Source of the DNA: Ursus arctos
Taxonomy: Eukaryota; Chordata; Mammalia; Carnivora; Ursidae
Assembly (NCBI RefSeq): GCF_023065955.2
Contig: NW_026622997.1
Coordinates: forward strand, 19,076,001 to 19,140,000
DNA: 64,000 nucleotides
Reading direction: 5' to 3'
Every line of letters begins with the position of its first letter. Position 1 is the first letter of the stretch. Made by a program: the position numbers and the translations under genes. The notes under the pieces were generated by a model that saw only the letters and a program-made list of their open reading frames with translations, was not told the origin of the DNA and did no database searches. Shown piece after piece: positions 24,701 to 34,850 of the stretch.

Positions 24701-25737
24701 TACCTGGGGAATTGCTCACTCTGGGCTGGGTTTCAGAAATGGCTTGTGAGGACACCGCGGGTCCTGCAAGGCCTCCTGGCAGCGGTCTGCTGGGACCAGG
24801 CCGGACGCAGCGAGGGCATCCCCTGGCCCCGTGCTCCCCAGGAGGCTTCGGCCACTTGGAAGCAGCTTTTAAAGAAGCTTCTCTATTTACCTTCGACGAG
24901 CAGCTTGGCCGTAAGTGCTTTAAAAAGTGGCGAGACGGCGCTTTCATAAGCGGGGGGCCCTGCTCCTTCCAGCGTGCTTTTCACTTTCTTTCCAGACGGT
25001 TTTCACTTCATGTTTAACACCTTGCACCCCTGTGCTGACCGCCTCCTGGGGCTGGACGGCCAGCCTGGGATCCGCTGACCCCCGGGCCTTGGAGTAAAGG
25101 CAAGGCCTCCCCGTGCCCACGCGGTCCCCTCATCCCTGGTCTAGAGCAGGTGCTCGTGACCTGCGGGTCAGGCCAGATGCCATTTTGGTGTCTCGGCGCA
25201 CGGTTTCTTGTATAACTGGAAGCTTCGGAGTGTGCGGCTGTTACGCATCCTTGACGCCAGGCCGAGTGAAGGGGCTCCCGCTCGCTGAGAAGGGAGCACC
25301 GGAAATATTTATAAGCAGACAAGCGTATGTGTCTGCACAACCCGGCGAGGGGAGGCTCGAGCGTCGGGGTGGCTGGGGCGCGACAGCTTCAGGCCCTTGT
25401 CACCATGTGGGCAGCAAACACGCCCGCTGCGGGCGGAGCGGGGCTCCGACGGCGTCCTGCTGCTGTCACCGTGCTCGTCTCGGGCTCCGTGGCGGGGGGC
25501 AGGTGTGCGTCAGCTGAGTGTGTGGACCCATTTTAAGGCAACTCTGCTCCCTCCTGGCCGGAGTTCCGTGCCTTCATGGGTTTCGGGGCTCTGAGCACCC
25601 TTGTCGGGCCCTGAGCCCGGGGCTTGCGGACGCCGGGGCCCGAGCTTTTCCGAGAAGGGAGGCCTTCTACTCCCGCGGCCAGTGAGAGGGCCTCGCTGTC
25701 CCGGAGCGATGTTCTCCCGCGTTCTCGGAGGGCCCCG

Positions 25738-25767
<30 letters not shown>
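25738..25767 (+). repeat. Poly-C run (30 C)
   Basis: Thirty consecutive C residues end about 100 bp before the exon 18 acceptor. The G-rich complement could form a quadruplex and the C strand an i-motif. The true length is uncertain because such tracts are error-prone. Confidence 0.9.
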
Positions 25768-25770
<3 letters not shown>

Positions 25771-25842
25771 CACCCTGTGCCGGGGACTTTGCGCTCGGCG
25801 TTCCCTGGGTGGTTCCGGGACAGTGCGCCCCCGGTTTCTTAA

Positions 25843-26052
<210 letters not shown>

Positions 26053-26196
26053 AGATGCCAACACCCGTGTCGACTGAGATCTATTTTTTTGTAATTATTA
26101 TATTCTAGTTTGGAGTACTTGCTGTAGGATACAAGCTGTCTTTGCACTAGCTCTGAAGAAGATTTTCTTCTGGTTTTAGAGAACTAATTTTGTTTT

Positions 26197-26204
26197 AGCA
26201 TTAA
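26197..26204 (+). promoter_or_regulatory. miR-155 8-mer seed match, site 1
   Basis: AGCATTAA pairs with bases 2-8 of miR-155-5p and has A opposite base 1. JARID2 is an established miR-155 target. The site is about 145 nt past the stop. Confidence 0.7.
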
Positions 26205-26502
26205 ACTGTTGAACTTTTTTTTGTACTTAGAATACCTAGATACTGCAGTCAGATTTTTGAAACTGCCGTATATTCACTGTTTTAAAAACCCTTGAGGGGC
26301 TGTATTAATTTGTATCGCCCCCGTGGCTGAAAAAAGCCTTTTCGGTTTTTTTGTTTTGTTTTTGTTTTGTTTTTTGTTTTTGTTTTCTTTGGTAACTTGG
26401 GGAAAAAAGGCTTTTTAACCCATTTTTGAAGAGGGTGAAGTTTGGAGAACAAATTTTAAAAACCATCAGTCAGATTTTTCTAGAGAGGAAAAGGGATAGG
26501 AG

Positions 26503-26533
26503 ACACACACACACACACACGCGCACACACACA
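26503..26533 (+). repeat. (CA)n with GCGC interruption in 3' UTR
   Basis: A CA repeat interrupted by one GCG lies in the JARID2 3' UTR. It is a candidate binding site for CA-binding RNA proteins. Confidence 0.9.
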
Positions 26534-27007
26534 AAACTTGAAAAGAAATGGCTTTACTTTGGCTGTCTTTTCTTCTGTCATGTGCAAAATGAGTTTGTAA
26601 TTTTTAAAACCGGAGAACCCCCCTGTTGTGTCTTTGGGCGGTCATGGCAGCTGAAGGCGGACGGAGTTTCCCAACCCGGGGCAGAACGCGGACGAGGAGC
26701 GCCGAGGTTCTCTGTACCAGCACATCACTATGCATCTGTTTTTGGAAAAGAGGAGAGCGAGACGACGACTGCCTGCCTTGGAGGGGTCACGTGAGGGACA
26801 CCTGTGCCTGATTTCATTAGGAAATCCATTCTGTTATTTTTTGGTGCTGTTGGCTACTTTATCAAAAACCCTTCAATAGCATCCTTAAGAAAAAAACAAA
26901 AAAGGAAAAAAAAAGTGATCGAAGCCGTAAGTGCTTCTTCGTCCTAGATGTGCAATCTTCTAACATTCCGTCTCCATCTCACCGCTTGTGTCCCACCTTC
27001 ACACGTC

Positions 27008-27015
27008 AGCATTAA
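27008..27015 (+). promoter_or_regulatory. miR-155 8-mer seed match, site 2
   Basis: A second AGCATTAA lies about 810 nt downstream of the first, in an otherwise plain part of the 3' UTR. Confidence 0.7.
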
Positions 27016-27407
27016 TCTCTCTTCGGTTCGTTTCGTTGGCGGTCACACGGAGCCACTAGGTCTGCAGTTCTGTTTGAATGTGAAAATGCATTTGCGCTCA
27101 TCTTGTCTATTTTTTCTCTTCATGTTGTAACAAAAAGAAAAAAAAAAAAAAAGAATCCCATCCCTTTTGTACATACGCCTGTAAATTGTTTTAAATACTT
27201 GAGCCTTTTTCTCGGTGGGGGGTGGGGAGGGCGCGAGGACAAGATGAAGAAAAGCCTTACGTTTCCGTTTCTTCATCGGGTGGAGTGGATGCTTACAGGG
27301 TTTTTCTTGTAACATTTATAAGTGCTGCTTACATCACTGAACAACAACAACAAAATAATAATGGAGTAGCTGTTGCCCTTCTCCGGTTGTGTGTACAGTA
27401 TGTGTGG

Positions 27408-27413
27408 AATAAA
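27408..27413 (+). terminator. JARID2: JARID2 proximal poly(A) signal
   Basis: AATAAA is followed within 20-35 nt by a T/G-rich element (tgttctttgtttcg). It would give a 3' UTR of about 1.38 kb that still keeps both miR-155 sites. Confidence 0.7.
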
Positions 27414-27800
27414 AAAGGGAACTGTTTTCACAAGCTGTTCTTTGTTTCGTAATTGGATCCAGCGAGCCCGTAGCCACCCCGTTGCACTGAGCTTGCCGGT
27501 GGGACTGTCAGGAGCGCCCTGTGATACACTTTGTCAGTTGTTGTTGCAGAAGACTGAACTGTTTTTGGAATATTTAACAATTACATAAACAGAGTCAAGT
27601 GTTTTCCAATGTGGTTGTCCGGTTTTTATGGCCTTGCTGTGTACTTTCCCTCTTTTTGACAGTAAACTTCTGCCTCTGGCTTACAGTTTGACATTTAATT
27701 TATTAGCGCTGCTCTGCACTCCTCCCGCGGGAGGGAAGACTTCATGTTGTTTATTGCCAGTTTTTTGTTTACTTTTTAGGTTTGTACTACAAGGTTTAAT

Positions 27801-27806
27801 AATAAA
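27801..27806 (+). terminator. JARID2: JARID2 distal poly(A) signal
   Basis: AATAAA is followed by 'gttttttggatatttgtctg', a good downstream T/G element. It is the more likely main end, since the AT-rich UTR-like sequence continues up to here and GC-rich intergenic DNA follows. Confidence 0.75.
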
Positions 27807-27829
27807 AACAAAGTTTTTTGGATATTTGT

Positions 27830-28374
27830 CTGTCTTGTGGAAGATGAGTGAATGACCCAAGCTGGCTCGTCTCTGCTAACTGGGCAGAGGACTGAGACCC
27901 CTTCCCCCAGACGGGGAGTGGAGCCGATGCCTTGTCCTCTCGCTCCCTTGCTGTCCACCGGTGGCCGCGGGAACCCCCTCCTTTCCGTGCAGCGTGACCG
28001 CGGGTCCTCCCTCCCCAGGTGCTGGGCTAGGAGCTGGTGAAGGGGACACCGCGGGGTGGCCGGCCTCTTGTCGGGAGTAAGAGCGGAGCGGTGGTCTGGA
28101 TCACGGCTGCTGCTCCCCTGGGCCCAGGTGTGTGCTCCCGTTAAAGCAGGGACAGCCGACAGCCGCAGGACGGCCGCTCTCTACTCAGCACAGAAAAGCC
28201 AAACTGAGGAGGAAGCAGAAGGGAGTATCTCCAAAAGCGCTTTCCTCCTCTGGCTGAGCCGGGGCGGGGTCGTAGGGTTCCCGGCCCAGCCCTGCCTGAT
28301 CGCGGGCTCCCCCTCCGCGGGGCCCCGAGCCGCCCTCCCTGCACCGAAGGCCTGAAGGACGGATCTAGTTAGAA
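27830..28374. other. JARID2-DTNBP1 intergenic gap
   Basis: About 545 bp separate the distal JARID2 poly(A) region from the DTNBP1 cleavage region. It is GC-rich with no identified repeat or gene. The genes converge here. Confidence 0.8.
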
Positions 28375-28390
28375 GCCCTTCTGTACACAC

Positions 28391-28396
28391 TTTATT
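28391..28396 (-). terminator. DTNBP1: DTNBP1 poly(A) signal
   Basis: The + strand shows TTTATT, that is AATAAA on the - strand, about 118 nt past the stop codon. A short T/G-containing stretch follows downstream on the - strand. The 3' UTR is then only about 140 nt. Confidence 0.85.
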
Positions 28397-28513
28397 GTCA
28401 GTGGCTCTTACAGTTTCTCACACGTTACTGGCAACTGCGTACAAACCGAGAACCTCCATGAAACCACCTGCCTTCGCGGTGCGGATCCCTGGACACGCGG
28501 GGCGAACGCAGAC
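28397..28513 (-). other. DTNBP1: DTNBP1 3' UTR
   Basis: A short 3' UTR lies between the TAG stop and the poly(A) signal; cleavage is expected near 28,370-28,380. Confidence 0.8.
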
Positions 28514-28731
28514 CTAGGAGTCGCTATCATCTGTGTGTAAAGTGGCGAGGGCAGTGTCCACCTCGACTCCCTCCTCGTCAGACTGGACAATGGGGGACTC
28601 GCCACCATCGCCGGGGGCCGCGGCAGCCAGCTCGGTGCAGACGGACAGCGAGGAAGGCCGCTCGGCTTGGGATTCGGTGGGATCTGGAACCTGGAGCGTG
28701 ATTCCGTGCTGCCCGATCCCTGACTCGGGCC
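28514..28731 (-). CDS. DTNBP1: DTNBP1 last exon (exon 10): acidic C-terminus
   Basis: The coding part is 218 nt: two bases completing Gly, 71 codons and TAG at 28,516-28,514. The acceptor on the - strand is TTTCACAG just upstream of 28,731. It reads G-P-E-S-G-I-G-Q-H-G then ITLQVPDPTESQAERPSS, an acidic GGESPIVQSDEEGVEVDTAL block, and ends H-T-D-D-S-D-S. The D-S-D-S end is the known dysbindin terminus. The human protein, as I remember it, has about nine more residues (beginning R-E-A-T-P-D) before this end, so the tail looks shortened in phase. This exon is poorly conserved and disordered in all dysbindins. Confidence 0.95.
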
Positions 28732-29758
28732 CTGTGAAATGAAGAAAAACTGCCACTGAGAACCACCGCGGAAGGCGACCCTCCCAGTGGGGGGCGGGGG
28801 GGACGGAACGGGGACGGTTCCAGGGACCCGGGGGCCCTGGGCTGAGCCTTCCGCCTTCCAAACCAGGAACACACGGGGCTCGAGGCGCAGGCTGCATGTC
28901 TTTGAGCGTTCTGTGTAACCCTCCGTAATCTAGATTTCTTTATATCCTTGGGAGTAATTCAGTAAACTCAACACTAAGAAAAACTCCCTGAAATTTCAGT
29001 TCTCGCTTCATGGGAACTAAACAGAAGGTCCTAAAGGAGTCAAAGTCACGTACAGATGGTCGAGTCACTATCTGTCCTGGACTCTGGGAAAGGGGCCGGC
29101 ACCCCGGCCGTTCCCAGTGGCCCGGCCTAATGCAGACGGGTCCCGGCGCCCGGGGGTGGCGGGAAGGAGGAGAGCGCTGCCTCGTGGAGAAGTCGCTGCC
29201 TCGTGGAGAAGTGAAAGGCAGCGACGAGAGAGCTGGGGTGTGACTGTGGCACGGTGGCCCAGGCTAGAGGGGACGGTGTGCCACTGGCAGGACAGGAGTG
29301 CGTGCTCACCGACGACCCCAGAGGGAGCAGACCCCGCCCAGTCCCGAAGGGCTGACCCACGCTGAGCCCAGGGAAGGGCTGGGGCCTCGGAAAATCCGCC
29401 GCCGAGCTCCCACGCTACCCAGCTTGCTGAAGGCAGCAAGCGGAGGACAAGTGTCCGCAGGGTTGTAACTCGTCCTTAACCCAGGAAGCCCACACGGAGC
29501 AAGAGCTCCCGTAACCACATGCTGGGGGGGGGGGAGCCACGCGGGAGCCCCCGCCCCACGTCCAGGCCCGGCTGCCCAACTCCAATGGCCATGGGAGCCC
29601 CCAAGGGTGCGTGAGGCCACACGGGTGCGCAGACCTGGCCGTGGGACGAGCAGCGGAGCTCAGGGCCCCATGCGGTCTGATCAGCGGCCCGGGAGGGCGG
29701 CCCGCTGGAGGCAGCAGGTGTGAGCGTGACGGGGTTTGTGCCAGGTGGTCACCCCCAC
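28732..29758 (-). other. DTNBP1 intron 9
   Basis: A 1,027-bp intron, donor GTGGGG, acceptor TTTCACAG on the - strand. It is GC-rich and carries a 19-bp tandem duplication at 29,175-29,212; no repeat family is recognised. Confidence 0.85.
29175..29212 (+). repeat. 19-bp tandem duplication
   Basis: Two perfect head-to-tail copies of cgctgcctcgtggagaagt. Confidence 0.95.
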
Positions 29759-29902
29759 CTGAGACCGGAGACAGCGCGGGGTTGTCTTCACCGCCGGAAT
29801 TCAAGAAGACGTCCAGGGCCTCCTGGTCAGAGATGTCCATGAGGTCCATCTGCTCCAGCATGTCGATGTTCACCTCCATGGACGACATGCTGCCCATGGG
29901 CT
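29759..29902 (-). CDS. DTNBP1: DTNBP1 exon 9
   Basis: The exon is 144 nt. It enters with two bases completing Glu, reads [10 protein letters not shown] through [20 protein letters not shown] to A-L-S-P-V-S, and leaves one base of Gly. The acceptor on the - strand is CTTCGCAG and the donor GTGGGG. The Met/Leu-rich acidic segment is highly conserved in dysbindin and has the hydrophobic spacing of a nuclear export signal. Its length of 48 residues matches the human exon as I recall it. Confidence 0.96.
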
Positions 29903-30639
29903 CTGCGAAGAGACCAAGAGATGTGATGGGAAATGACACTTCGGTCTTGGCTAACCCTTAAGAAGGAGAGCTGCAGACACACCAGGCTGACATGTTCGCG
30001 AGGGACAAGGTATCTCCCGCCACTCCAACCTCCTAAACCAGAACAAGGACCCCTCCCGCTCAGGCGCTCTGGCTCCGTCTTGGTGACTTTGGACCCCTCC
30101 CGGCAGCTTTCTGCTTCCAGGTCCGAAGGCCACCCCGCGCTGCGGGAAGTGGTCCTCGGCTGCCGGGAGCGGGGTTCTGAGGCCCCAGAACTTGGTCATC
30201 CCGGTTGAAGCTGTCCTTGCCCTGGTGACCTCCCTCCAGTCCTCGCTCCGAACGGCGGGCACGGTCTGGGCAGCTGCGGCTGGGGAGCCGGGCCGCGAAC
30301 TCCGTGCAGTGAAAGCACAGCCCGGAGGAGAGTCGGCCCACGGGCAACAGGACACGGAGACGAGGCGGAGGGAGCCTGGGCCCGGGGGGACGGCTGCCTT
30401 CCGGCCTGGAGCCCTGTTCCTGCTACCTCTGTGGCCCAGAAAACCGCAGGCCCGTTGGCTTCCCCATCCCAGGCGTGCCCGTGTGTGGCAGGAGCACATT
30501 ACCTCTGGCTGCGGACACACACCCCCTCAGCCCCGGGTGTCCCAGTAACGCAAACACACTCTGTGCGGCCCAGCGCGGCCGGCACCCGGGGCCCTGCCAG
30601 GCATGACGAGGGGCAGCAGAAACACGGGGGGTTACACCC

Positions 30640-33600
30640 CCTCCCGAGAATTTAAATAAGTATTTTAGTGAACTTAAAGATGAATCAAAAAAACAAGGAA
30701 TCAAAAGACAAACACTTGAGAGAAAGCCAAAGAACTTCCAGATAGGAACATTTTAGTCACCGAAATGCGGCCTCTGGGCAGGAGTTAAATGGAAGATGAG
30801 TGAGGGCCAAACAGTCCGCGAGAGCACGCCAGACCGAATCGGCTCTCCACGCGGCCCCGAAACAGCTGGAAACGCAAATGCTGAACACCGTCCCGGCTCC
30901 AGGACGAGAGACGGTGGGGAGCGGGAACGGTCCGCGGGGCTGTTTCACCTGCTGGAAGATCTGACGTCCCAGACTGAGGAAGCAGAATCTCCTCCAAGGA
31001 GGACACACAAGAAATCCTCACCTCCGTCCACTGCAGTGCAGCCGGCGAACATCAGAGAGGAGGGACCGATGCGGCAAGAGAAGGAAATAATCAGACTGAC
31101 AGCTTTTTAACCACAGAAGGCGGAGACCACGGAGTAAGAAGTTCACAGAGGTGAGATGAAGGCCCTCTCTAGTCTGGAACATTAAATGGCATTTAAGATC
31201 AAGGATCAAGCTCAGACAGAGCTCGCCACGTGAACCTGCTCTGGCCACGGGCACGAACGGCCGCAGACGGCCGGTCTGGGCGACGAGGAAGCCTGTTTTG
31301 GGAAGAGTCTCAGGAGTGTGGGAGGCTGTAGACAACCGGGCAGCTTGTCACAACAGTACCCAGTGCAGGGAATTCGCTCGCAGGATTAGAGGACCGAGCA
31401 CTGGCGACAGGAGCACGGGGTGCGCGGAGCCCCGGCAGTGTGGGGCCCTGTTCCAGGAGGAGGCAGGACCGGATCACCGTGAGGCCCGGCATCGTTAGTG
31501 GCAGCACTAAGATTCAAAGTAAAGAGCACATCATTTCTGTCCCTAAACTGGGGGGCAGCTTACTAGAGCTAGGTGACCCCCCGAGGTGGCAACATCCGAA
31601 GCCACATGGTCAGCATGGACTCGGCCAGGGTGTGGACCAGGCCACGGCCATGCACTCATCGTGCTGCTTCACACTGCTTCTGCCCCACCGGTCACTGTGC
31701 CCACTGGTCAGGTGTGGGGGGTGCTCTTCTGCGGCCACTGGGCTGCCAGAAGGTGGGGGATCGGCAGGTTTTCTTCTGTGGGTATGGAGGCCTGTCAGCT
31801 TGACCATTCTGGTTACTGCCTTGCTTTGGCTGTAATTTTGAAAGGTCCAGAGGCTCCTTCCCTGTCTGTCCCATTCTCTTGAAGAGGGAAAGAGCAGGGC
31901 TTAGGGAAAGAGAAAAACTGGATTAACAAGCATCAGAACAGCACCAAGAAAGACGGTAATGAAGCCAGGTATGTCTGTAATCCCAGTAAATGTAAATGAA
32001 TCAGATTTGCCAGTTGTAACAGGTTATAAGACTGAATTAAAGTGATAAAAATCTAGCTATGTTTCATTCGTAGGCAACACTCCTAAAACAAAGACATTTT
32101 TTAAAAAATGAAAAGCTTAAGAAAAATGGAAAGTAACTGAACGATGAACTTGAAGACAGTTGACACAGGAATTTTAATAGGAAACAAAACAGGCTTAAAG
32201 GGAAAGCAAACCTACTGGGGTAAAGTATAGTACTTAATAGAGGTTCAGTCCACCAGGAGGACCATTCAAAATCTGTGTGTGACGACATAACGCGTGGCTG
32301 TGCTTGGAGAGGGGCCTACAAGGAAGATCTAACAAATCCGTAATCATGAGGTGAAGGAGGGCTTGACATACCTCTTCGATAATTACAGAACTAACTCAAA
32401 TTTAGTGACGGGGATACTTGAACAGCCCAGCTTACATGCTTGCTGCAATAAGTACGCACAGAACCCTCCTTCCCAATCTCATCTCAAGTACACAGGAAGC
32501 ACACGGACAGACTTTTAAGTCTTGAATTAAAAAAAATCAAAATCCCATTCTCTAACAGCCACAATGAAGTTTATTAGAAATCAGTAACAAACGGTAACTA
32601 GAAACACCTTCACGCATTATTTAAAGACACTGCTAAACACTTCACAAGTTAAATAAATCATAATGGAAAGTTTGAAAAACCCAGGAAGAAACTATTACTT
32701 GTCAAAACTTGTAGAATTCTGTTAAAAGTGGTGAACTTTACCCTCCTGAAACATTCACAGCTTTGACTGCCTTATTCAGACAAGAATCCTGAAAACTGAG
32801 CCCAAATGGTCAACTTAAATTAGACCAAAAACCAAAAAACCACCACGTGAGAATCGCCAGCACTGAGGACGAGAACTTCATGAAACAGAGACTCAACAGA
32901 AAACGACAAAACTAAAAGTTGGGTCTTTGAGAAAACGCTTAAAAATGAGTGTTCTGGGTAAGATTCCTCACGAAGGGGTCCAGGGCTCAAACGATCAATG
33001 AGGGAGGCCGAGGCGGAGCTCGCCCCAAGTGCCACCGAGATGGAGAAGCACCGCGGACCCCGCTGTGCAAACGTACCGGAGAACCGCGGCCGAGCTGGAC
33101 GGATTCCATGGAAAACTTGCTAAAATTAGTAAGAAACAGGAAACCTCTGTTCCCACAGAGAGGGGACTGGCCCCCCAGCAGGGTCCAAGGCACGTTCCCC
33201 CCAGCGCTGGGGAAGAGAGAAGGGAGGAGGGCTGCCAGGCGCGGCCGCGGTGCTCCCTCCGTGCAGGCTCCGAGCTCGGCTGCATCCGCGTCCGCGCGGG
33301 CTCCTCGCTGGGCTTGGTAATCGGACCATCACGTTTCTACGGAAGGACGAAGAGCCAAGAGCCGCCAAGGCAACCGCGAAGGAGCCAGAACGCATACCCG
33401 CGTGCAGGGGTGCAGAGGACTCGCTCTAGCGCACGGCCGCACTCGCCGCAGAACCGCGCTGCTCAGCGGAGGCCCCCACACCCCGGACCAGAGGACACTC
33501 TGTCGTGGGGCTGTCCTGTGTTCCGGCGCACGGCCCCCCCAGCAGCCGTCCGTCTGTCCGGCTGCACGCCCCTGCCCCGAGCGCACCACCACGCCGCAGA

Positions 33601-34850
33601 CGCTGCCAGACGCCCTCGCCCGAGAACCGCGGCTTACGGGAGAATTCGGATGGGAATTCGGACGGTACAGCTGGGCTCGCGGCCACACGGGAGAACGGGC
33701 CTACAGGAGCCTCCCCGCGCACCGCAACGGGACACCAGGCAGCGGCGGGGGCGACTGCTGGGGTGACAAAGTACCGAAATTGGGTCCTTCCCTCACGATC
33801 CGCAGAAAGACCAAGTGGGGGTGGATTTCAGAGCCAAGGACGAAATGGAAACACTGAACTTTACGAATGAAACCCAGCAGGGTGTTCACAGAACTCGCAG
33901 TTCTCGCCGAGTTCTACCTGTGCGCTCATACTAGAGGGAAGGAGTCCTGAGCCAGGCGCACGAGGACACACCACACACCGTAAAACGGGCCAAGCTGATC
34001 CCTTAAAACAAACGCCCACGGAGCAAAGGCCACTCGGATCGATGAGCCACGCACGGACCGAGTGAAGGCGACTGCCTCCGATTATCACCAGCAAAGGCCA
34101 GAACCATGGGTGTGAGACGCCCGACAATCAAGGAAACGCAGATTAAAACCCAAGAGGTCATTGCATACAGATTGGCAAAACTGTCAGTCTCCGGCTCGAC
34201 CACGTGCTGACAAGGACGAGTGAGCACAACACGCACGTCCTGCTCCGGGCGCGGTGAAGGCAGTTTGACAGAATCTAGTAAAAATAACGATAAGCACATC
34301 AGATGACTCGTGATACATTCTAAGGAAGCGGATCTCAAAGTGGGGCACCTGGGGCCGGCCCCGTGTGAGCAGCCCTCCTGGTGACGGTGGGGCTGGCTCA
34401 AGTTTGGGACCTGCTGCCCTAAAGAAACTCCCCTCATCTGCACTGAGACACACGAGAATGTCCTTAATTGTGGTTTTTTAATGAGAAAAAACTTGAAACG
34501 ATGAAAACACCTATCAACACAGTGAATATATTTCCATATATTCATTCACTAGATCTAGAAATCTATTTACGAGTGAAATGAACAAACGCGGCTGAAACTG
34601 GACGGTATGGACGATGATCACGCCGCCTGCCGAGAACGCAAGCAGGGGGCGCAGCGCCCATCCGCGTCCACGCGCAGCGGGGGTGGACGGACACGTGGGG
34701 GCGGCTGGTCCCCCTCGGGGGCCTTCACCCGTGTGGGCGCTCGGTTAGTACGTGGGTGCTTATGTTACTCCTTATACCTCTGTGTATGTTTGGAATATTT
34801 CATAACATTTAAAAAAATATCTGAAGCAAGTAAGGTAAAATTATTAAAAT
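30640..34850 (+). mobile_element. Ancient, heavily decayed L1 (ORF1 end to 3' UTR)
   Basis: Short tracts on the + strand follow L1 in the right order. An ORF1-end-like block reads 'gaaggaaataatcagactg' (31,080-31,098). ORF2 start-like text occurs around 31,980-32,320 (for example cagtaaatgtaaatgaatca). Then 'aaactaaaagttgggtctttg' (about 32,910-32,930) corresponds to the L1 K-S-W-F/L-F motif, and an ORF2-end-like block reads 'ggaaacgcagattaaaaccc' (34,132-34,151). A 3' UTR-like tail reads 'tgtatgtttggaatatttc' near 34,781-34,800. Between these blocks the DNA has no open frame. Parts of 31,200-31,900 may be a separate insertion. It lies antisense to DTNBP1. Confidence 0.55.

Larger units (their letters stand above)
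26053..27825 (+). other. JARID2: JARID2 3' UTR
   Basis: AT-rich sequence follows the stop codon, in sharp contrast with the GC-rich introns. It includes a T/G-rich tract (about 26,346-26,395), a CA repeat (26,503-26,533), A-rich runs (26,886-26,915 and 27,133-27,153), two AGCATTAA miR-155 seed matches, and two poly(A) signals. The ~1.77 kb length to the distal signal fits the long human 3' UTR as I recall it. No SINE lies inside it. Confidence 0.85.
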
